A stretch of 64,000 nt of DNA, from contig NW_027331386.1 of assembly GCF_022965805.1 (NCBI RefSeq), forward strand, positions 62,001 through 126,000, written 5' to 3'. Positions 1 to 11,351 of this stretch are shown here, one piece after another. The notes beneath the pieces were generated by a model. That model was not told where the DNA came from and made no database searches. It worked only from the letters and a program-made list of their open reading frames with translations. Source of the stretch: Primulina eburnea (Eukaryota; Streptophyta; Magnoliopsida; Lamiales; Gesneriaceae). The position numbers and the translations under genes are program-made. Each line of letters begins with the position of its first letter. Position 1 is the first letter of the stretch.

Positions 1-3000
1 TGAATCTATCCACAACAACAAAAATAGAATCCCTCCCCTTCTTAGTCCTAGGCAACCCCAAAACAAAAGTCCATTAAAATGTCAATCCAAGTTATATTTA
101 AGAATAGCACGCAAAAGTGTTCCCAAAGTTCTATTGACAACTTCAGTTTGTCCATCCGTTTGAGGATGACAAGTAGTAGAAAACAACAATTTTGTGGCAA
201 GTTTAGCCCATAAAGTCTTCCAAAAGTAACTCAAGAATTTAACATCGCGACCAGAAACAATAGTCCTAGGCATGCCATGCAACCTAACGACTTCTCTAAA
301 GAACAAATCCGCAATGTTTGAAGCATCATCGGTTTTATGACAAGCTATAAAATGTGCCATCTTAGAGAATCTATCCACAACAACAAAAATAGAATCCCTC
401 CCCTTCTTAGTCCTAGGCAACCCCAAAACAAAGTCCATAGAAATGTCAATCCAAGTTCTATTTAAGAATAGCACGCAAAAGTGTTCCCAAAGTTCTATTG
501 ACAACTTCAGTTTGTCCATCCGTTTGAGGATGACAAGTAGTAGAAAACAACAATTTTGTGGCAAGTTTAGCCCATAAAGTCTTCCAAAAGTAACTCAAGA
601 ATTTAACATCGCGACCAGAAACAATAGTCCTAGGCATGCCATGCAACCTAACGACTTCTCTAAAGAACAAATCCGCAATGTTTGAAGCATCATCGGTTTT
701 ATGACAAGCTATAAAATGTGCCATCTTAGAGAATCTATCCACAACAACAAAAATAGAATCCCTCCCCTTCTTAGTGCCTAGGCAATCCCAAAATAAAGTC
801 CATAGAAATGTCAATCCAAGTTCTTTTTAAGAATAGCACGCAAAAGTGTTCCCAAAGTTCTATTGACAACTTCAGTTTGTCCATCCGTTTGAGGATGACA
901 AGTAGTAGAAAACAACAATTTTGTGCCAAGTTTAGCCCATAAAGTCTTCCAAAGTAACTCAAGAATTTAACATCGCGACCAGAAACAATAGTCCTAGGCA
1001 TGCCATGCAACCTAGCGACTTCTCTAAAGAACAAATCCGCAATGTTTGAAGCATCATCGGTTTTATGACAAGCTATAAAATGTGCCATCTTAGAGAATCT
1101 ATCCACAACAACAAAAATAGAATCCCTCCCCTTCTTAGTCCTAGGCAACCCCAAAACAAAGTCCATAGAAATGTCAATCCAAGTTCTATTTAAGAATAGC
1201 ACGCAAAAGTGTTCCCAAAGTTCTATTGACAACTTCAGTTTGTCCATCCGTTTGAGGATGACAAGTAGTAGAAAACAACAATTTTGTGGCAAGTTTAGCC
1301 CATAAAGTCTTCCAAAAGTAACTCAAGAATTTAACATCGCGACCAGAAACAATAGTCCTAGGCATGCCATGCAACCTAACGACTTCTCTAAAGAACAAAT
1401 CCGCAATGTTTGAAGCATCATCGGTTTTATGACAAGCTATAAAATGTGCCATCTTAGAGAATCTATCCACAACAACAAAAATAGAATCCCTCCCCTTCTT
1501 AGTGCCTAGGCAATCCCAAAATAAAGTCCATAGAAATGTCAATCCAAGTTCTTTTTAAGAATAGCACGCAAAAGTGTTCCCAAAGTTCTATTGACAACTT
1601 CAGTTTGTCCATCCGTTTGAGGATGACAAGTAGTAGAAAACAACAATTTTGTGCCAAGTTTAGCCCATAAAGTCTTCCAAAAGTAACTCAAGAATTTAAC
1701 ATCGCGACCAGAAACAATAGTCCTAGGCATGCCATGCAACCTAAAGACTTCTCTAAAGAACAAATCCGCAATGTTTGAAGCATCATCGGTTTTATGACAA
1801 GCTATAAAATGTGCCATCTTAGAGATTCTATCCACAACAACAAAAATAGAATCCCTCCCATGTCCTAGGCAACCCCAAAATAAAGTCCGTACAAATGTCA
1901 ATCCAAGTTCTATTTAAGAATAGCACGCAAAAGTGTTCCCAAAGTATTGAGAACTTCAGTTTGTCCATCCGTTTGAGGATGACAAGTAGTAGAAAACAAC
2001 AATTTTGTGCCAAGTTTAGCCCATAAAGTCTTCCAAAAGTAACTCAAGAATTTAACATCGCGACCAGAAACAATAGTCCTAGGCATGCCATGCAACCTAA
2101 CGACTTATCTAAAGAACAAATCCGCAATGTTGGAAGCATCATCGGTTTTATGACAAGCTATAAAATGTGCCATCTTAGAGAATCTATCCACAACAACAAA
2201 AATAGAATCCCTCCCCTTCTTAGTCCTAGGCAACCCCAAAATAAAGTCCATAGAAATGTCAATCCAAGTTCTATTTAAGAATAGCACGCAAAAGTGTTCC
2301 CAAAGTTCTATTGATAACTTCAGTTTGTCCATCCTTTTGAGGATGACAAGTAGTAGAAAACAAAAATTTTGTGCCAAGTTTAGCCCATAAAGTCTTCCAA
2401 AAGTAACTCAAGAATTTAACATCGCGACCAGAAACAATAGTCCTAGGCATGCCATGCAACCTAAAGACTTCTCTAAAGAACAAATCCGCAATTTTTGAAG
2501 CATCATCGGTTTTATGACAAGCTATAAAATGTGCCATCTAAGAGATTCTATCCACAACAACAAAAATAGAATCCCTCCCATTCTTAGTCCTAGGAAACCC
2601 CAAAATAAAGTCCGTACAAATGTCAATCCAAGTTCTATTTAAGAATAGCACGCAAAAGTGTTCCCAAAGATTGAGAACTTCAGTTTGTCCATCCGTTTGA
2701 GGATGACAAGTAGTAGAAAACAACAATTTTGTGCCAAGTTTAGCCCATAAAGTCTTCCAAAAGTAACTCAAGAATTTAACATCGCGACCAGAAACAATAG
2801 TCCTAGGCATGCCATGCAACCTAACGACTTATCTAAAGAACAAATCCGCAATGTTTGAAGCATCATCGGTTTTATGACAAGCTATAAAATGTGCCATCTT
2901 AGAGAATCTATCCACAACAACAAAAATAGAATCCCTCCCCTTCTTAGTCCTAGGCAATCCCAAAATAAAGTCCATAGAAATGTCAATCCAAGTTCTTTTT

Positions 3001-4204
3001 AAGAATAGCACGCAAAAGTGTTCCCAAAGTTCTATTGACAACTTCAGTTTGTCCATCCGTTTGAGGATGACAAGTAGTAGAAAACAACAATTTTGTGCCA
3101 AGTTTAGCCCATAAAGTCTTCCGAAAGTAACTCAAGAATTTAACATCGCGACCAGAAACAATAGTCCTAGGCATGCGATGCAACCTAACGACTTCTCTAA
3201 AGAACAAATCCGCAATGTTTGAAGCATCATCTGTTTTATGACAAGCTATAAAATGTGTCATCTTAGAGAATCTATCCACAACAACAAAAATAGAATCCCT
3301 CCCCTTCTTAGTCCTAGGCAACCCCAAAATAAAGTCCATACAAATGTCAATCCAAGTTCTATTTAAGAATAGCACGCAAAAGTGTTCCCAAAGTTCTATT
3401 GACAACTTTAGTTTGTCCATCCGTTTGAGGATGACAAGTAGTAGAAAACAACAATTTTGTGCCAAGTTTAGCCCATAAAGTCTTCCAAAAGTAACTCAAG
3501 AATTTAACATCGCGACCAGAAACAATAGTCCTAGGCATGCCATGCAACCTAGCGACTTCTCTAAAGAACAAATCCGCAATGTTTGAAGCATCATCGGTTT
3601 TACGACAAGCTATAAAATGTGCCATCTTAGAGATTCTATCCACAACAACAAAAATAGAATCCCTCCCCTTCTTAGTCCTAGGCAACCCCAAAATAAAGTC
3701 CGTACAAATGTCAATACAAGTTCTATTTAAGAATAGCACGCAAAAGTGTTCCCAAATATTGAGAACTTCAGTTTGTCCATCCTTTTGAGGATGACAAGTA
3801 GTAGAAAACAACAATTTTGTGCCAAGTTTAGCCCCTAAAGTCTTCCAAAAGTAACTCAAGAATTTAACATCGCGACCAGAAACAATAGTCCTAGGCATGC
3901 CATGCAACCTAACGACTTCTCTAAAGAACAAATCCGCAATGTTTGAAGCATCATCGGTTTTATGACAAGTTATATAATGTACCATCTTAATGAATCTATC
4001 CACAACAACAAAAATAGAATCCCTCCCCTTCTTAGTCCTAGGCAACCCCAAAATAAAGTCCATAGAAATGTCAATCCAAGTTCTATTTAAGAATAGCACG
4101 CAAAATTGTTCCCAAAGTTCTATTGACAACTTCAGTTTGTCCATCCGTTTGAGGATGACAAGTAGTAGAAAACAACAATTTTGTGCCAAGTTTAGCCCAT
4201 AAAG
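1..4204 (-). repeat. Integrase-derived 364-bp satellite, left block (divergent units)
   Basis: About 11.5 head-to-tail monomers of ~364 bp. Minus-strand translation gives the Ty3/gypsy integrase core ([58 protein letters not shown]). The block is more variable than the central arrays. Several units keep readings that look ancestral, such as FVLGLP instead of FILGLP and LKKNLD instead of LK-stop at the unit end. Units near 1870-1945, 2600-2670 and 3700-3760 share a 'ccgtacaaatg' variant with a shortened 'attgag' segment. A two-unit repeat of about 728 bp is visible at roughly 360-1660. The block ends where family A element 4205-11351 begins. ORFs in it are fragments, not genes. Confidence 0.95.
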
Positions 4205-4815
4205 TGTAGTGACCCGTTCCAGAATCACCTACTAATCAAGAACTAAGCATGCAACTTAACTTAATTAATAACAATCAGAGATAATAGCGGAAAAGGTCAA
4301 CAAACGATAGTTATACAACCCCATCGAAAATCCATAACAACTCAGAATGAAAAGAAAGTATACGGTACAACCATATCGAATCAAAGAGTACTGAATAAAT
4401 AACTCCACCGGCTGCTCAACGTCCTCCTCCTCCTCCTGAGCCATCCAACCTGAGGCCTGCCCCGTGGAAATGGGGTGTCCAAGATAAACAAAACCGAGGA
4501 CGTGAGCGATAAGAACGCCCAGTACAAAAGCATGAGTATACAAACCTATATGAAATGCACATGCTATGATATGATACCAGGGTAGTCAAGAAACAGGAAT
4601 CACAAAAGATCTCAAAATGCTCAGTCTAGAGGCGCCAAGTGGATAGTGCCGCGCGGTCTTACCTCTGGGTCACTGCATCCACTGCAAGAACAGACGTGGA
4701 CCTAAAATGTCCCGGATCACCGAAGCCCTCCCGACCCGTCGGCCACTGTGTACTCTCGGTGTCCATGCGTCCACAAGACAAGACAGGGCTGAGCGGCCCC
4801 ACAAGATATATAGCT

Positions 4816-4865
4816 TATCTCGAAAGAGATACAGCTCACCAGTAAAGGCTATCTCGAAGGAGATA
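4816..4865. other. Pair of small tandem hairpins in LTR A
   Basis: TATCTCGAAAGAGATA at 4816-4831 and TATCTCGAAGGAGATA at 4850-4865 are two near-identical inverted repeats with 5-6 bp stems and four-base loops, 34 bp apart. They recur in the second LTR (about 10975-11025) and, altered, in the copy near 16425-16475. Function unknown; they could be structured elements in the retrotransposon RNA. Confidence 0.6.
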
Positions 4866-5331
4866 CGGCTCAACATGAAATGCAACATGCAGTAATAAAC
4901 GTGACATAATAGCATGCATCATATGACATATATCAATGCACCACATAATCATGCAACACATATAAGAATGTATACTCGACCAGGATATCTCGGATAGTAC
5001 TTTCGTACCTCTATCACAGCAATCCTAATCCACTGGAATAACCAGACAACAGGTCTAGTCCAAGCCTATGCATCAAGTGAAAACCATCACTAAAACTTAT
5101 CTACCAGACTTAACTTAGATAATCCTGAGATAATACTGATACAATTCCAAACCTTCGTCCGTCGCTAGCCCACTGATGCCGCTAGCTCCCAACTAGAGCA
5201 CAGCTCCGCTACAAGACCAGCAGCTCCCCGCTAGTGCCCGAACCTCGGAAAAAGACTAGAATCTCACAGAAACGACTGAAATGCTATGGAACTCTCTGAA
5301 TTGGCGAGTCACAAATGAAGCCTCGCGCCTC

Positions 5332-5339
5332 TATTTATA
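5332..5339 (-). promoter_or_regulatory. TATA box of LTR A
   Basis: TATAAATA on the minus strand, in the context GCTATAAATAGAGG. It lies just downstream (element sense) of the CpG motif cluster. The same box in the same context occurs in the plus-strand A LTR pieces at 29554-29561 and 35439-35446, which supports a real core promoter. Confidence 0.75.
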
Positions 5340-5343
5340 GCCA

Positions 5344-5606
5344 ATGTTCGGACGATCCGAACCATTTCGGAAGCTCCGATCCGGCACACTTCGGACGGTC
5401 CGAACTCTGATCGGACGATCCGATCCTTGCATGACTTCCACGAGTACAGCCACCTGTCTCGGACGATCCGAACCCCAATCGGATGATCCGAACCTTACCA
5501 CGTGTCCAGAACCCTTCCACGTGTCCAGCCACCTGTCTCGGACGGTCCGACACTGGCTCGGACGATCCGAACTCATCGGACGATCCGAACTCATCGGACG
5601 ATCCGA
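5344..5606 (-). promoter_or_regulatory. CpG palindromic motif cluster in LTR A U3
   Basis: About ten copies of a 15-bp motif close to TTCGGATCGTCCGAA (minus strand), which is an inverted repeat TTCGGA-N3-TCCGAA. Spacing is irregular and copies vary in the middle three bases. The cluster lies directly upstream of the TATA box. This layout suggests a binding array for a sequence-specific factor; the factor is unknown. Confidence 0.7.
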
Positions 5607-5684
5607 ACTTGTTTGGTCCTTCCGATCCCACCGAAAATATAATTAATCCGATAATTAACTCAAATTAAGAATCGGGTTACTACA

Positions 5685-5697
5685 TTCTCCCCCCCTT
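5685..5697 (-). other. Polypurine tract of family A element
   Basis: AAGGGGGGGAGAA on the minus strand, directly adjacent to the 3' LTR. This is the expected site and composition for plus-strand DNA priming in an LTR retrotransposon. Confidence 0.9.
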
Positions 5698-5846
5698 AAA
5701 AGGTTTCGTCCTCGAAATCAAGTTTATAGGATGAACAAAATTGAAATAACAACATTGTTATTACATCTCAATTGTTGCCAAACACAACTGATAATTGGAT
5801 TACAACGGAAAACATGCTTACATCCATAGTACAACTACAGTACAAC

Positions 5847-8800
5847 TCAAAAGAGCTCTGGATGCTCCGAACGCATACGACTCTCTAGCTCCCAAGTGGC
5901 TTCTTCAGTGCCTCTACGCTGCCACTGAACTAAGACAAGAGGAATGATCTTATTCCGCAACACCTTATCTTTGCGATCGAGAATCTGAACTGGTCGCTCC
6001 ACGTAAGACAAATCCGATTCAAGTTGAACTTCAGATGGATGTATAATATGTGATTCATCTGCCACATATCGTCGCAAAAGGGATACGTGAAACACGTCAT
6101 GAATCCCAGACAGATACGGAGGTAATGCTAACCTGTAAGCCAAATCTCCCACACATTCCAGAATCTCAAAAGGACCAATAAATCTCGGAGATAGCTTACC
6201 CTTGAGACCAAATCTCAAAATCCTGCGAAAAGGCGAAACTCGGAGAAACACTTTCTCACCTGGCTGAAAATAAAGAGGTCGCCGCTTGGTGTTCGCATAA
6301 CTAGCCTGTCGATCCTGAGCGATCTTAATCCGTTTCTTGATTACTGCAACTTTATCAATAGCCTGCTGGACTAACTCCGGTCCCTCAACATGTCGTTCCC
6401 CAACTTCGTCCCAGAATAATGGAGTACGACAACGTCGCCCATACAACGCCTCAAATGGTGCCATACCAATACTACGATGATAGCTGTTGTTGTACGCGAA
6501 CTCAATCAAAGGCAAATGATCCTGCCAAGCGGGTCCGAAATCCATAACACAAGCTCGCAACATATCCTCAAGTGTACGGATAGTCCTCTCTGTTTGACCG
6601 TCGGTCTCTGGATGATAAGCCGTACTCAAACTTAGTGAAGTGCCCAATGCTGACTGGAAACTACCCCAAAATCGTGAGGTAAAACGAGGATCCCTGTCAC
6701 TAACAATACTGACTGGCACTCCATGCAAACGTACAATCTCTTGAATGTACAAGCGAGCCATCCGATCGAAAGTGAAGTCACGGTTATAAGGCAGAAAATG
6801 AGCAGACTTGGTTAGTCGATCCACCACTACCCAAATAGCATCACTATTCCTCGAAGACAATGGCAAGTGAGTAATGAAATCCATCGTGATATGCTCCCAC
6901 TTCCATTCAGGAATAGGTAGATTCAACAATAATTCTCCAGGTCGACGGTGCTCTGCCTTAACCTGCTGACAAACAAGACACTTGGAAACAAACTGATAAA
7001 CACTGCGCTTCATCCCTTTCCACCAAAATCGTGTCCTCAAGTCTTTATACATCTTATTGCTTCCTGGATGGACACTCAACTTGCTTCGATGAGCCTGAGA
7101 CAAGATCTTTTCCCTCAAATTATCATCCTCTGGTACTAAAACCCGATTAGACAAACATAGAAGACCATTAGACTGATAATGGAAACCGCTATCTCCACCC
7201 GCTAACCGAGCTAATCTCTGAGTCTTCAGATCAGACATCTGAGCATCTCGAATCCGAGCGAACAAAACTGGCTCAGATAAAATGGTAGCAACACGAATGC
7301 TCTCCATACCTTTCCGATGTTTGAAGTTAAATCCCAACGAACAACAATCCTGAATAGTACTAATCATAGCACTGGTCTGAAGTGCAGAGGCTCTCACCTT
7401 ACGACTAAGAGCATCGGCTGTGAGACTCGCAGAGCCTGGATGGTACTTGATCTCGCAATCATAATCTTTCAGTAGATCCATCCAACGACGTTGTCTCATG
7501 TTCAATTCAGCCTGAGTGAACAGATACTTCAGACTCTTGTGATCAGTAAAGATTTCAAACTTAACCCCGTACAAGTAATGACGCCAAATCTTCAGTGCGA
7601 ACACTATAGCTGCCAACTCTAGATCATGAATAGGGTACTTCTCCTCGTGAGATTTCAGCTGCCTGGAAGCGTAAGCGATCACATGACCATTCTGTGTCAA
7701 CACACACCCTAAGCCTTGGAAAGAGGCATCGGTGTAAACACTGAAACCATCAGATCCTGACGGTAACGCCAAAACAGGTGCAGAAGTCAGGAGTCGACGA
7801 AGCTCTCTGAAACTATCTTCGCACTCAGATGACCACTCAAATGGAACATCCTTCCGAGTAAGTTGCGTCAAAGGTCTAGCTACCTGGGAGAAATTCACGA
7901 TGAAGCGACGATAATACCCGGCCAGACCTAGAAAACTACGGATCTCGGCCACCGTCGTAGGACGTGACCAATTCAGCACTGCTTCAATCTTGCTGGGATC
8001 CACAGAAATTCCTTCCTTGGAAATCACATGACCAAGGAATACTACACGATCAATCCAGAACTCGCACTTACTCAGCTTAGCATACAATTGCTTCTCGCGA
8101 AGAATCTGCAACACAATCCTCAAGTGCTGGACATGCTCCTCCACACTGTGAGAATAAATCAAGATATCGTCGATGAAAACCACAACGAACTGATCTAGAA
8201 AATCACGAAAGACTCGGTTCATCAGATCCATGAACACCGCTGGCGCATTCGTCAATCCGAATGGCATAACTAGAAACTCGTAATGCCCGTAACGAGTACG
8301 AAATGCAGTCTTGGAAATATCATCATCTCTGACTCTCATCTGATGATAACCCGATCGCAAGTCAATCTTGGAGTAAACAGAGGTACCCTGAAGCTGATCG
8401 AACAAGTCATCGATACGAGGTAATGGATACTTGTTTTTGATCGTCACACGATTCAGCTGGCGATAATCAATACACAATCGCATCGATCCATCCTTCTTCT
8501 TGACAAACAAAACTGGAGCTCCCCAAGGTGAAACACTCGGACGAATATAACCTTTATCAAGAAGATCCTGTAATTGCTGCTTCAATTCTCTCATCTCTGA
8601 CGGAGCAAGACGATAGGGGGCACGAGAAATCGGTGCAGTCCCTGGCATTAACTCAATGCCAAATTCCACCTCTCTAACCGGAGGAAAACCAGGAATCTCA
8701 TCTGGAAAAACATCAGGAAATTCACAAACCACTGGAATATCCTCTATACCAACACTACCTGTGGATGTATCAATCGCATAGATGAGGTAGCCTTCCCCGC

Positions 8801-10265
8801 CCGCCTCTAAAGCACGACAGGCTGTCAGAGCAGATACCACTGGCATCGGAGGTCGCGCTCCCTCACCATAGAAAAACCAACTAGAGCTCTCAGTCGTACG
8901 GAACTGAACAAGCTTCTGGTAACAATCCACAGTAGCTCGGTAGGTAGTCAAAATGTCTATACCCAAAATACAATCAAAGTCTTCCATCTCCAGAATCATA
9001 AGATTCGCAGTCACTTCATTACCCTCAAAATCTAAGGGACAACCCATCACTAGACGCTTGGCTAAAACCGAATGACCCATCGGGGTAGAAACAGAAAGAA
9101 TAACGTCTAGAGAAACATACGGTAACTTATGACGCTTAACAAATCGTGCAGAAATGAATGAATGAGATGCTCCGGTATCTATAAGAACAAAAGCAGGAAT
9201 ACCGCATAAACAAAAAGTACCTGCTATGACTCTCTTGGTCTCATCTGCCGCTTGATCCTGGTTCAGCGCAAACACCTGACCTTGGGCACGAGGTCGAAGA
9301 TTCGAACTACCCACTGCCTGACCCTGCCTCCTCTGCTGAACAGTCGTCTGAGATCCAGTACTGGATCCTGCTCCACCTCGCAACTGAGGACAATTCTTCT
9401 TAATATGCCCCATCTCTCCGCACTGATAACATGCTCCTGCGGCTGCTCGGCATTGCTCCGATGGATGGTTCTTCCCACAATGCGCACAAGATTCCTTCTT
9501 CTTACCAAAACGGAAAACACCGCTAGATCGAGATCCAGATCCAGAAGAAGACGAACCAGATTTCTTGAACGACTGAGATCGAGGCCTCAAGGTACTCGGA
9601 GGTCTAGAAGAAAGAATAGCCCTACCACGCTGGAGACTGATCTCTGCCTGGCGACACCGGTTCACTAACCCATCATAAGAAGTAGGATTATCACAGACAG
9701 TGACTCGGTCAAAGATCTCCTGGTTAAGACCCTGGAGGAAATGGTCATACTTGGCCTCAGAACTGCCACTGATATGAGGAGCGAAGGGTAACAACTCGAA
9801 GAATTTCTGCTGATACTCATCAACAGACATACTCCCCTGCTTAAGATTCAGGAGCTCAATCGTCTTCGCCTGGCGAAGGGCTGGAGGAAAATACAGCTGC
9901 ATGAAAGCTGCACGGAAATCGGCCCAAGTCACCCTACCCTGGGACTGGACTATCGGCGCAGAAGTCGATCGCCACCACTTGCGCGCACGGCCCTCGAGAA
10001 GAAAGCTAAGGGTCTCTATCTTCTGCTCCTCGGTGCACTGAAATGCACGGAAACAACTCTCCATGCGCTCTAACCAGTCCTCAGCATCATCGGGAGTCTC
10101 TCCACCGACTAGAGGCTTAGGCCCCATCTGAATAAAACGATGCAAATCAAAACGCCTAGGACCATCCCGACGATGACGATGCTCACGATGACGCCTATGA
10201 TCATCCTGGTCGCCCCAACGACCTACACTCCCCTGACTACTCTCATCACCAAAGTGGTCAGCCAT
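5847..10265 (-). CDS. gag-pol: Gag-pol polyprotein of family A Ty3/gypsy element, intact 1472 aa
   Basis: One uninterrupted ORF from [10 protein letters not shown] to the C-terminal HPELF. Order: gag core (about 60-215); two zinc knuckles (C260-C263-H267-C272, one residue short in the middle, and C279-C282-H287-C292); protease with LIDTGAS (D363); reverse transcriptase (D635 in KIDLRSGY, D699-D700 in FIDDIL); RNase H with D846, E883, D908, D951; integrase with HHCC zinc site (H1059, H1066, C1096, C1099) and DDE triad D1129, D1190, E1226 with the classic 35-residue D-E spacing; then a GPY/F-type and chromodomain-like tail (about 1325-1472). All catalytic residues are present, so the protein could be active. 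PR-RT-RH-IN is the Ty3/gypsy order. The element's own promoter-bearing U3 is missing upstream. The Tekay/Del assignment is an inference. Confidence 0.95.
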   Translation of the reverse strand: MADHFGDESSQGSVGRWGDQDDHRRHREHRHRRDGPRRFDLHRFIQMGPKPLVGGETPDDAEDWLERMESCFRAFQCTEEQKIETLSFLLEGRARKWWRSTSAPIVQSQGRVTWADFRAAFMQLYFPPALRQAKTIELLNLKQGSMSVDEYQQKFFELLPFAPHISGSSEAKYDHFLQGLNQEIFDRVTVCDNPTSYDGLVNRCRQAEISLQRGRAILSSRPPSTLRPRSQSFKKSGSSSSGSGSRSSGVFRFGKKKESCAHCGKNHPSEQCRAAAGACYQCGEMGHIKKNCPQLRGGAGSSTGSQTTVQQRRQGQAVGSSNLRPRAQGQVFALNQDQAADETKRVIAGTFCLCGIPAFVLIDTGASHSFISARFVKRHKLPYVSLDVILSVSTPMGHSVLAKRLVMGCPLDFEGNEVTANLMILEMEDFDCILGIDILTTYRATVDCYQKLVQFRTTESSSWFFYGEGARPPMPVVSALTACRALEAGGEGYLIYAIDTSTGSVGIEDIPVVCEFPDVFPDEIPGFPPVREVEFGIELMPGTAPISRAPYRLAPSEMRELKQQLQDLLDKGYIRPSVSPWGAPVLFVKKKDGSMRLCIDYRQLNRVTIKNKYPLPRIDDLFDQLQGTSVYSKIDLRSGYHQMRVRDDDISKTAFRTRYGHYEFLVMPFGLTNAPAVFMDLMNRVFRDFLDQFVVVFIDDILIYSHSVEEHVQHLRIVLQILREKQLYAKLSKCEFWIDRVVFLGHVISKEGISVDPSKIEAVLNWSRPTTVAEIRSFLGLAGYYRRFIVNFSQVARPLTQLTRKDVPFEWSSECEDSFRELRRLLTSAPVLALPSGSDGFSVYTDASFQGLGCVLTQNGHVIAYASRQLKSHEEKYPIHDLELAAIVFALKIWRHYLYGVKFEIFTDHKSLKYLFTQAELNMRQRRWMDLLKDYDCEIKYHPGSASLTADALSRKVRASALQTSAMISTIQDCCSLGFNFKHRKGMESIRVATILSEPVLFARIRDAQMSDLKTQRLARLAGGDSGFHYQSNGLLCLSNRVLVPEDDNLREKILSQAHRSKLSVHPGSNKMYKDLRTRFWWKGMKRSVYQFVSKCLVCQQVKAEHRRPGELLLNLPIPEWKWEHITMDFITHLPLSSRNSDAIWVVVDRLTKSAHFLPYNRDFTFDRMARLYIQEIVRLHGVPVSIVSDRDPRFTSRFWGSFQSALGTSLSLSTAYHPETDGQTERTIRTLEDMLRACVMDFGPAWQDHLPLIEFAYNNSYHRSIGMAPFEALYGRRCRTPLFWDEVGERHVEGPELVQQAIDKVAVIKKRIKIAQDRQASYANTKRRPLYFQPGEKVFLRVSPFRRILRFGLKGKLSPRFIGPFEILECVGDLAYRLALPPYLSGIHDVFHVSLLRRYVADESHIIHPSEVQLESDLSYVERPVQILDRKDKVLRNKIIPLVLVQWQRRGTEEATWELESRMRSEHPELF

Positions 10266-10348
10266 CGCTACAAGATAGAATGGGGAAATATGGTAAAATG
10301 GTCAACGAAAATCCCAAAATAGAATCTATATCCCAAAATCGTAAGCAT

Positions 10349-10360
10349 GCTCTGATACCA
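10349..10360 (-). other. Primer binding site, initiator-Met tRNA, family A
   Basis: TGGTATCAGAGC on the minus strand, four bases inside the 5' LTR. This is the standard plant initiator-methionine tRNA 3'-end complement used to prime minus-strand DNA synthesis. Confidence 0.92.
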
Positions 10361-10364
10361 TAAA

Positions 10365-11351
10365 TGTAGTGACCCGTTCCAGAATCACCTACTAATCAAG
10401 AACTAAGCATGCAACTTAACTTAATTAATAACAATCAGAGATAATAGCGGAAAAGGTCAACAAACGATAGTTATACAACCCCATCGAAAATCCATAACAA
10501 CTCAGAATGAAAAGAAAGTATACGGTACAACCATATCGAATCAAAGAGTACTGAATAAATAACTCCACCGGCTACTCAACGTCCTCCTCCTCCTCCTGAG
10601 CCATCCAACCTGAGGCCTGCCCCGTGGAATGGGGTGTCCAAGATAAACAAAACCGAGGACGTGAGCGATAAGAACGCCCCGTACAAAAGCATGAGTATAC
10701 AAACCTATATGAAATGCACATGCTATGATATGATACCAGGGTAGTCAAGAAACAGGAATCACAAAAGATCTCAAAATGCTCAGTCTAGAGGCGCCAAGTG
10801 GATAGTGCCGCGCGGTCCTACCTCTGGGTCACTGCATCCACTGCAAGAACAGACGTGGACCTAAAATGTCCCGGATCACCGAAGCCCTCCCGACCCGTCG
10901 GCCACTGTGTACTCTCGGTGTCCATGCGTCCACAAGACAAGACAGGGCTGAGCGGCCCCACAAGATATATAGCTTATCTCGAAAGAGATACAGCTCACCA
11001 GTAAAGGCTATCTCGAAGGAGATACGGCTCAACATGAAATGCAACATGCAGTAATAAACGTGACATAATAGCATGCATCATATGACATATATCAATGCAC
11101 CACATAATCATGCAACACATATAAGAATGTATACTCGACCAGGATATCTCGGATAGTACTTTCGTACCTCTATCACAGCAATCCTAATCCACTGGAATAA
11201 CCAGACAACAGGTCTAGTCCAAGCCTATGCATCAAGTGAAAACCATCACTAAAACTTATCTACCAGACTTAACTTAGATAATCCTGAGATAATACTGATA
11301 CAATTCCAAACCTTCGTCCGTCGCTAGCCCACTGATGCCGCTAGCTCCCAA
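10365..11351 (-). repeat. 5' LTR of family A element, truncated
   Basis: Nearly identical to 4205-5190. Visible differences include gctgctc to gctactc, ggtctt to ggtcct, one A deleted in 'ggaaatgg' and 'cccagtac' to 'ccccgtac'. It stops at 11351, so the part matching about 5191-5684 (motif cluster, TATA box and U3 end) is absent. The element therefore lacks its own upstream promoter. Confidence 0.92.

Larger units (their letters stand above)
4205..5684 (-). repeat. 3' LTR of family A element (complete, 1480 bp)
   Basis: Begins TGTAGTGACCC and ends GGGTTACTACA on the plus strand. Its first ~985 bp recur at 10365-11351. The U3 lies at the high-coordinate end and carries the CpG motif cluster and TATA box. 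Two small hairpins, at 4816-4831 and 4850-4865, lie in the probable transcribed part. An AGCGGAAA box lies about 80 bp from the LTR end. Short ORFs on both strands here (for example 4639-4845 and 5344-5646) are chance readings of the LTR. Confidence 0.93.
4205..11351 (-). mobile_element. Family A Ty3/gypsy LTR retrotransposon, nearly complete, chromovirus-like
   Basis: Minus-strand element. In its own 5' to 3' order it has a truncated 5' LTR (10365-11351), primer binding site (10349-10360), one gag-pol ORF (5847-10265), polypurine tract (5685-5697) and a full 3' LTR (4205-5684). LTR ends are TGTAGTAACCC and GGGTCACTACA, an imperfect inverted repeat. The shared ~990 bp of the two LTRs differ at only about four places, so the insertion is young. 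The 3' end abuts the satellite in the middle of a monomer. The 5' LTR is cut at 11351 where a family B LTR begins, so no target-site duplication can be tested. The polyprotein resembles the Tekay/Del branch of chromoviruses; that clade call is from memory. Confidence 0.93.

Noticed and set aside
4265..4915. Small ORFs in LTR A (for example 4265-4543, 4639-4845, repeated at 10798-11074)
   Set aside because: They recur only because the LTR is duplicated, lie on both strands, and match no family I know.
5331..5668. Several overlapping ORFs on both strands at the LTR A motif cluster (GSSDEFGSS-type and DDPNSSDDPN-type peptides)
   Set aside because: Low-complexity readings of the CpG motif array, which has no stops in several frames.
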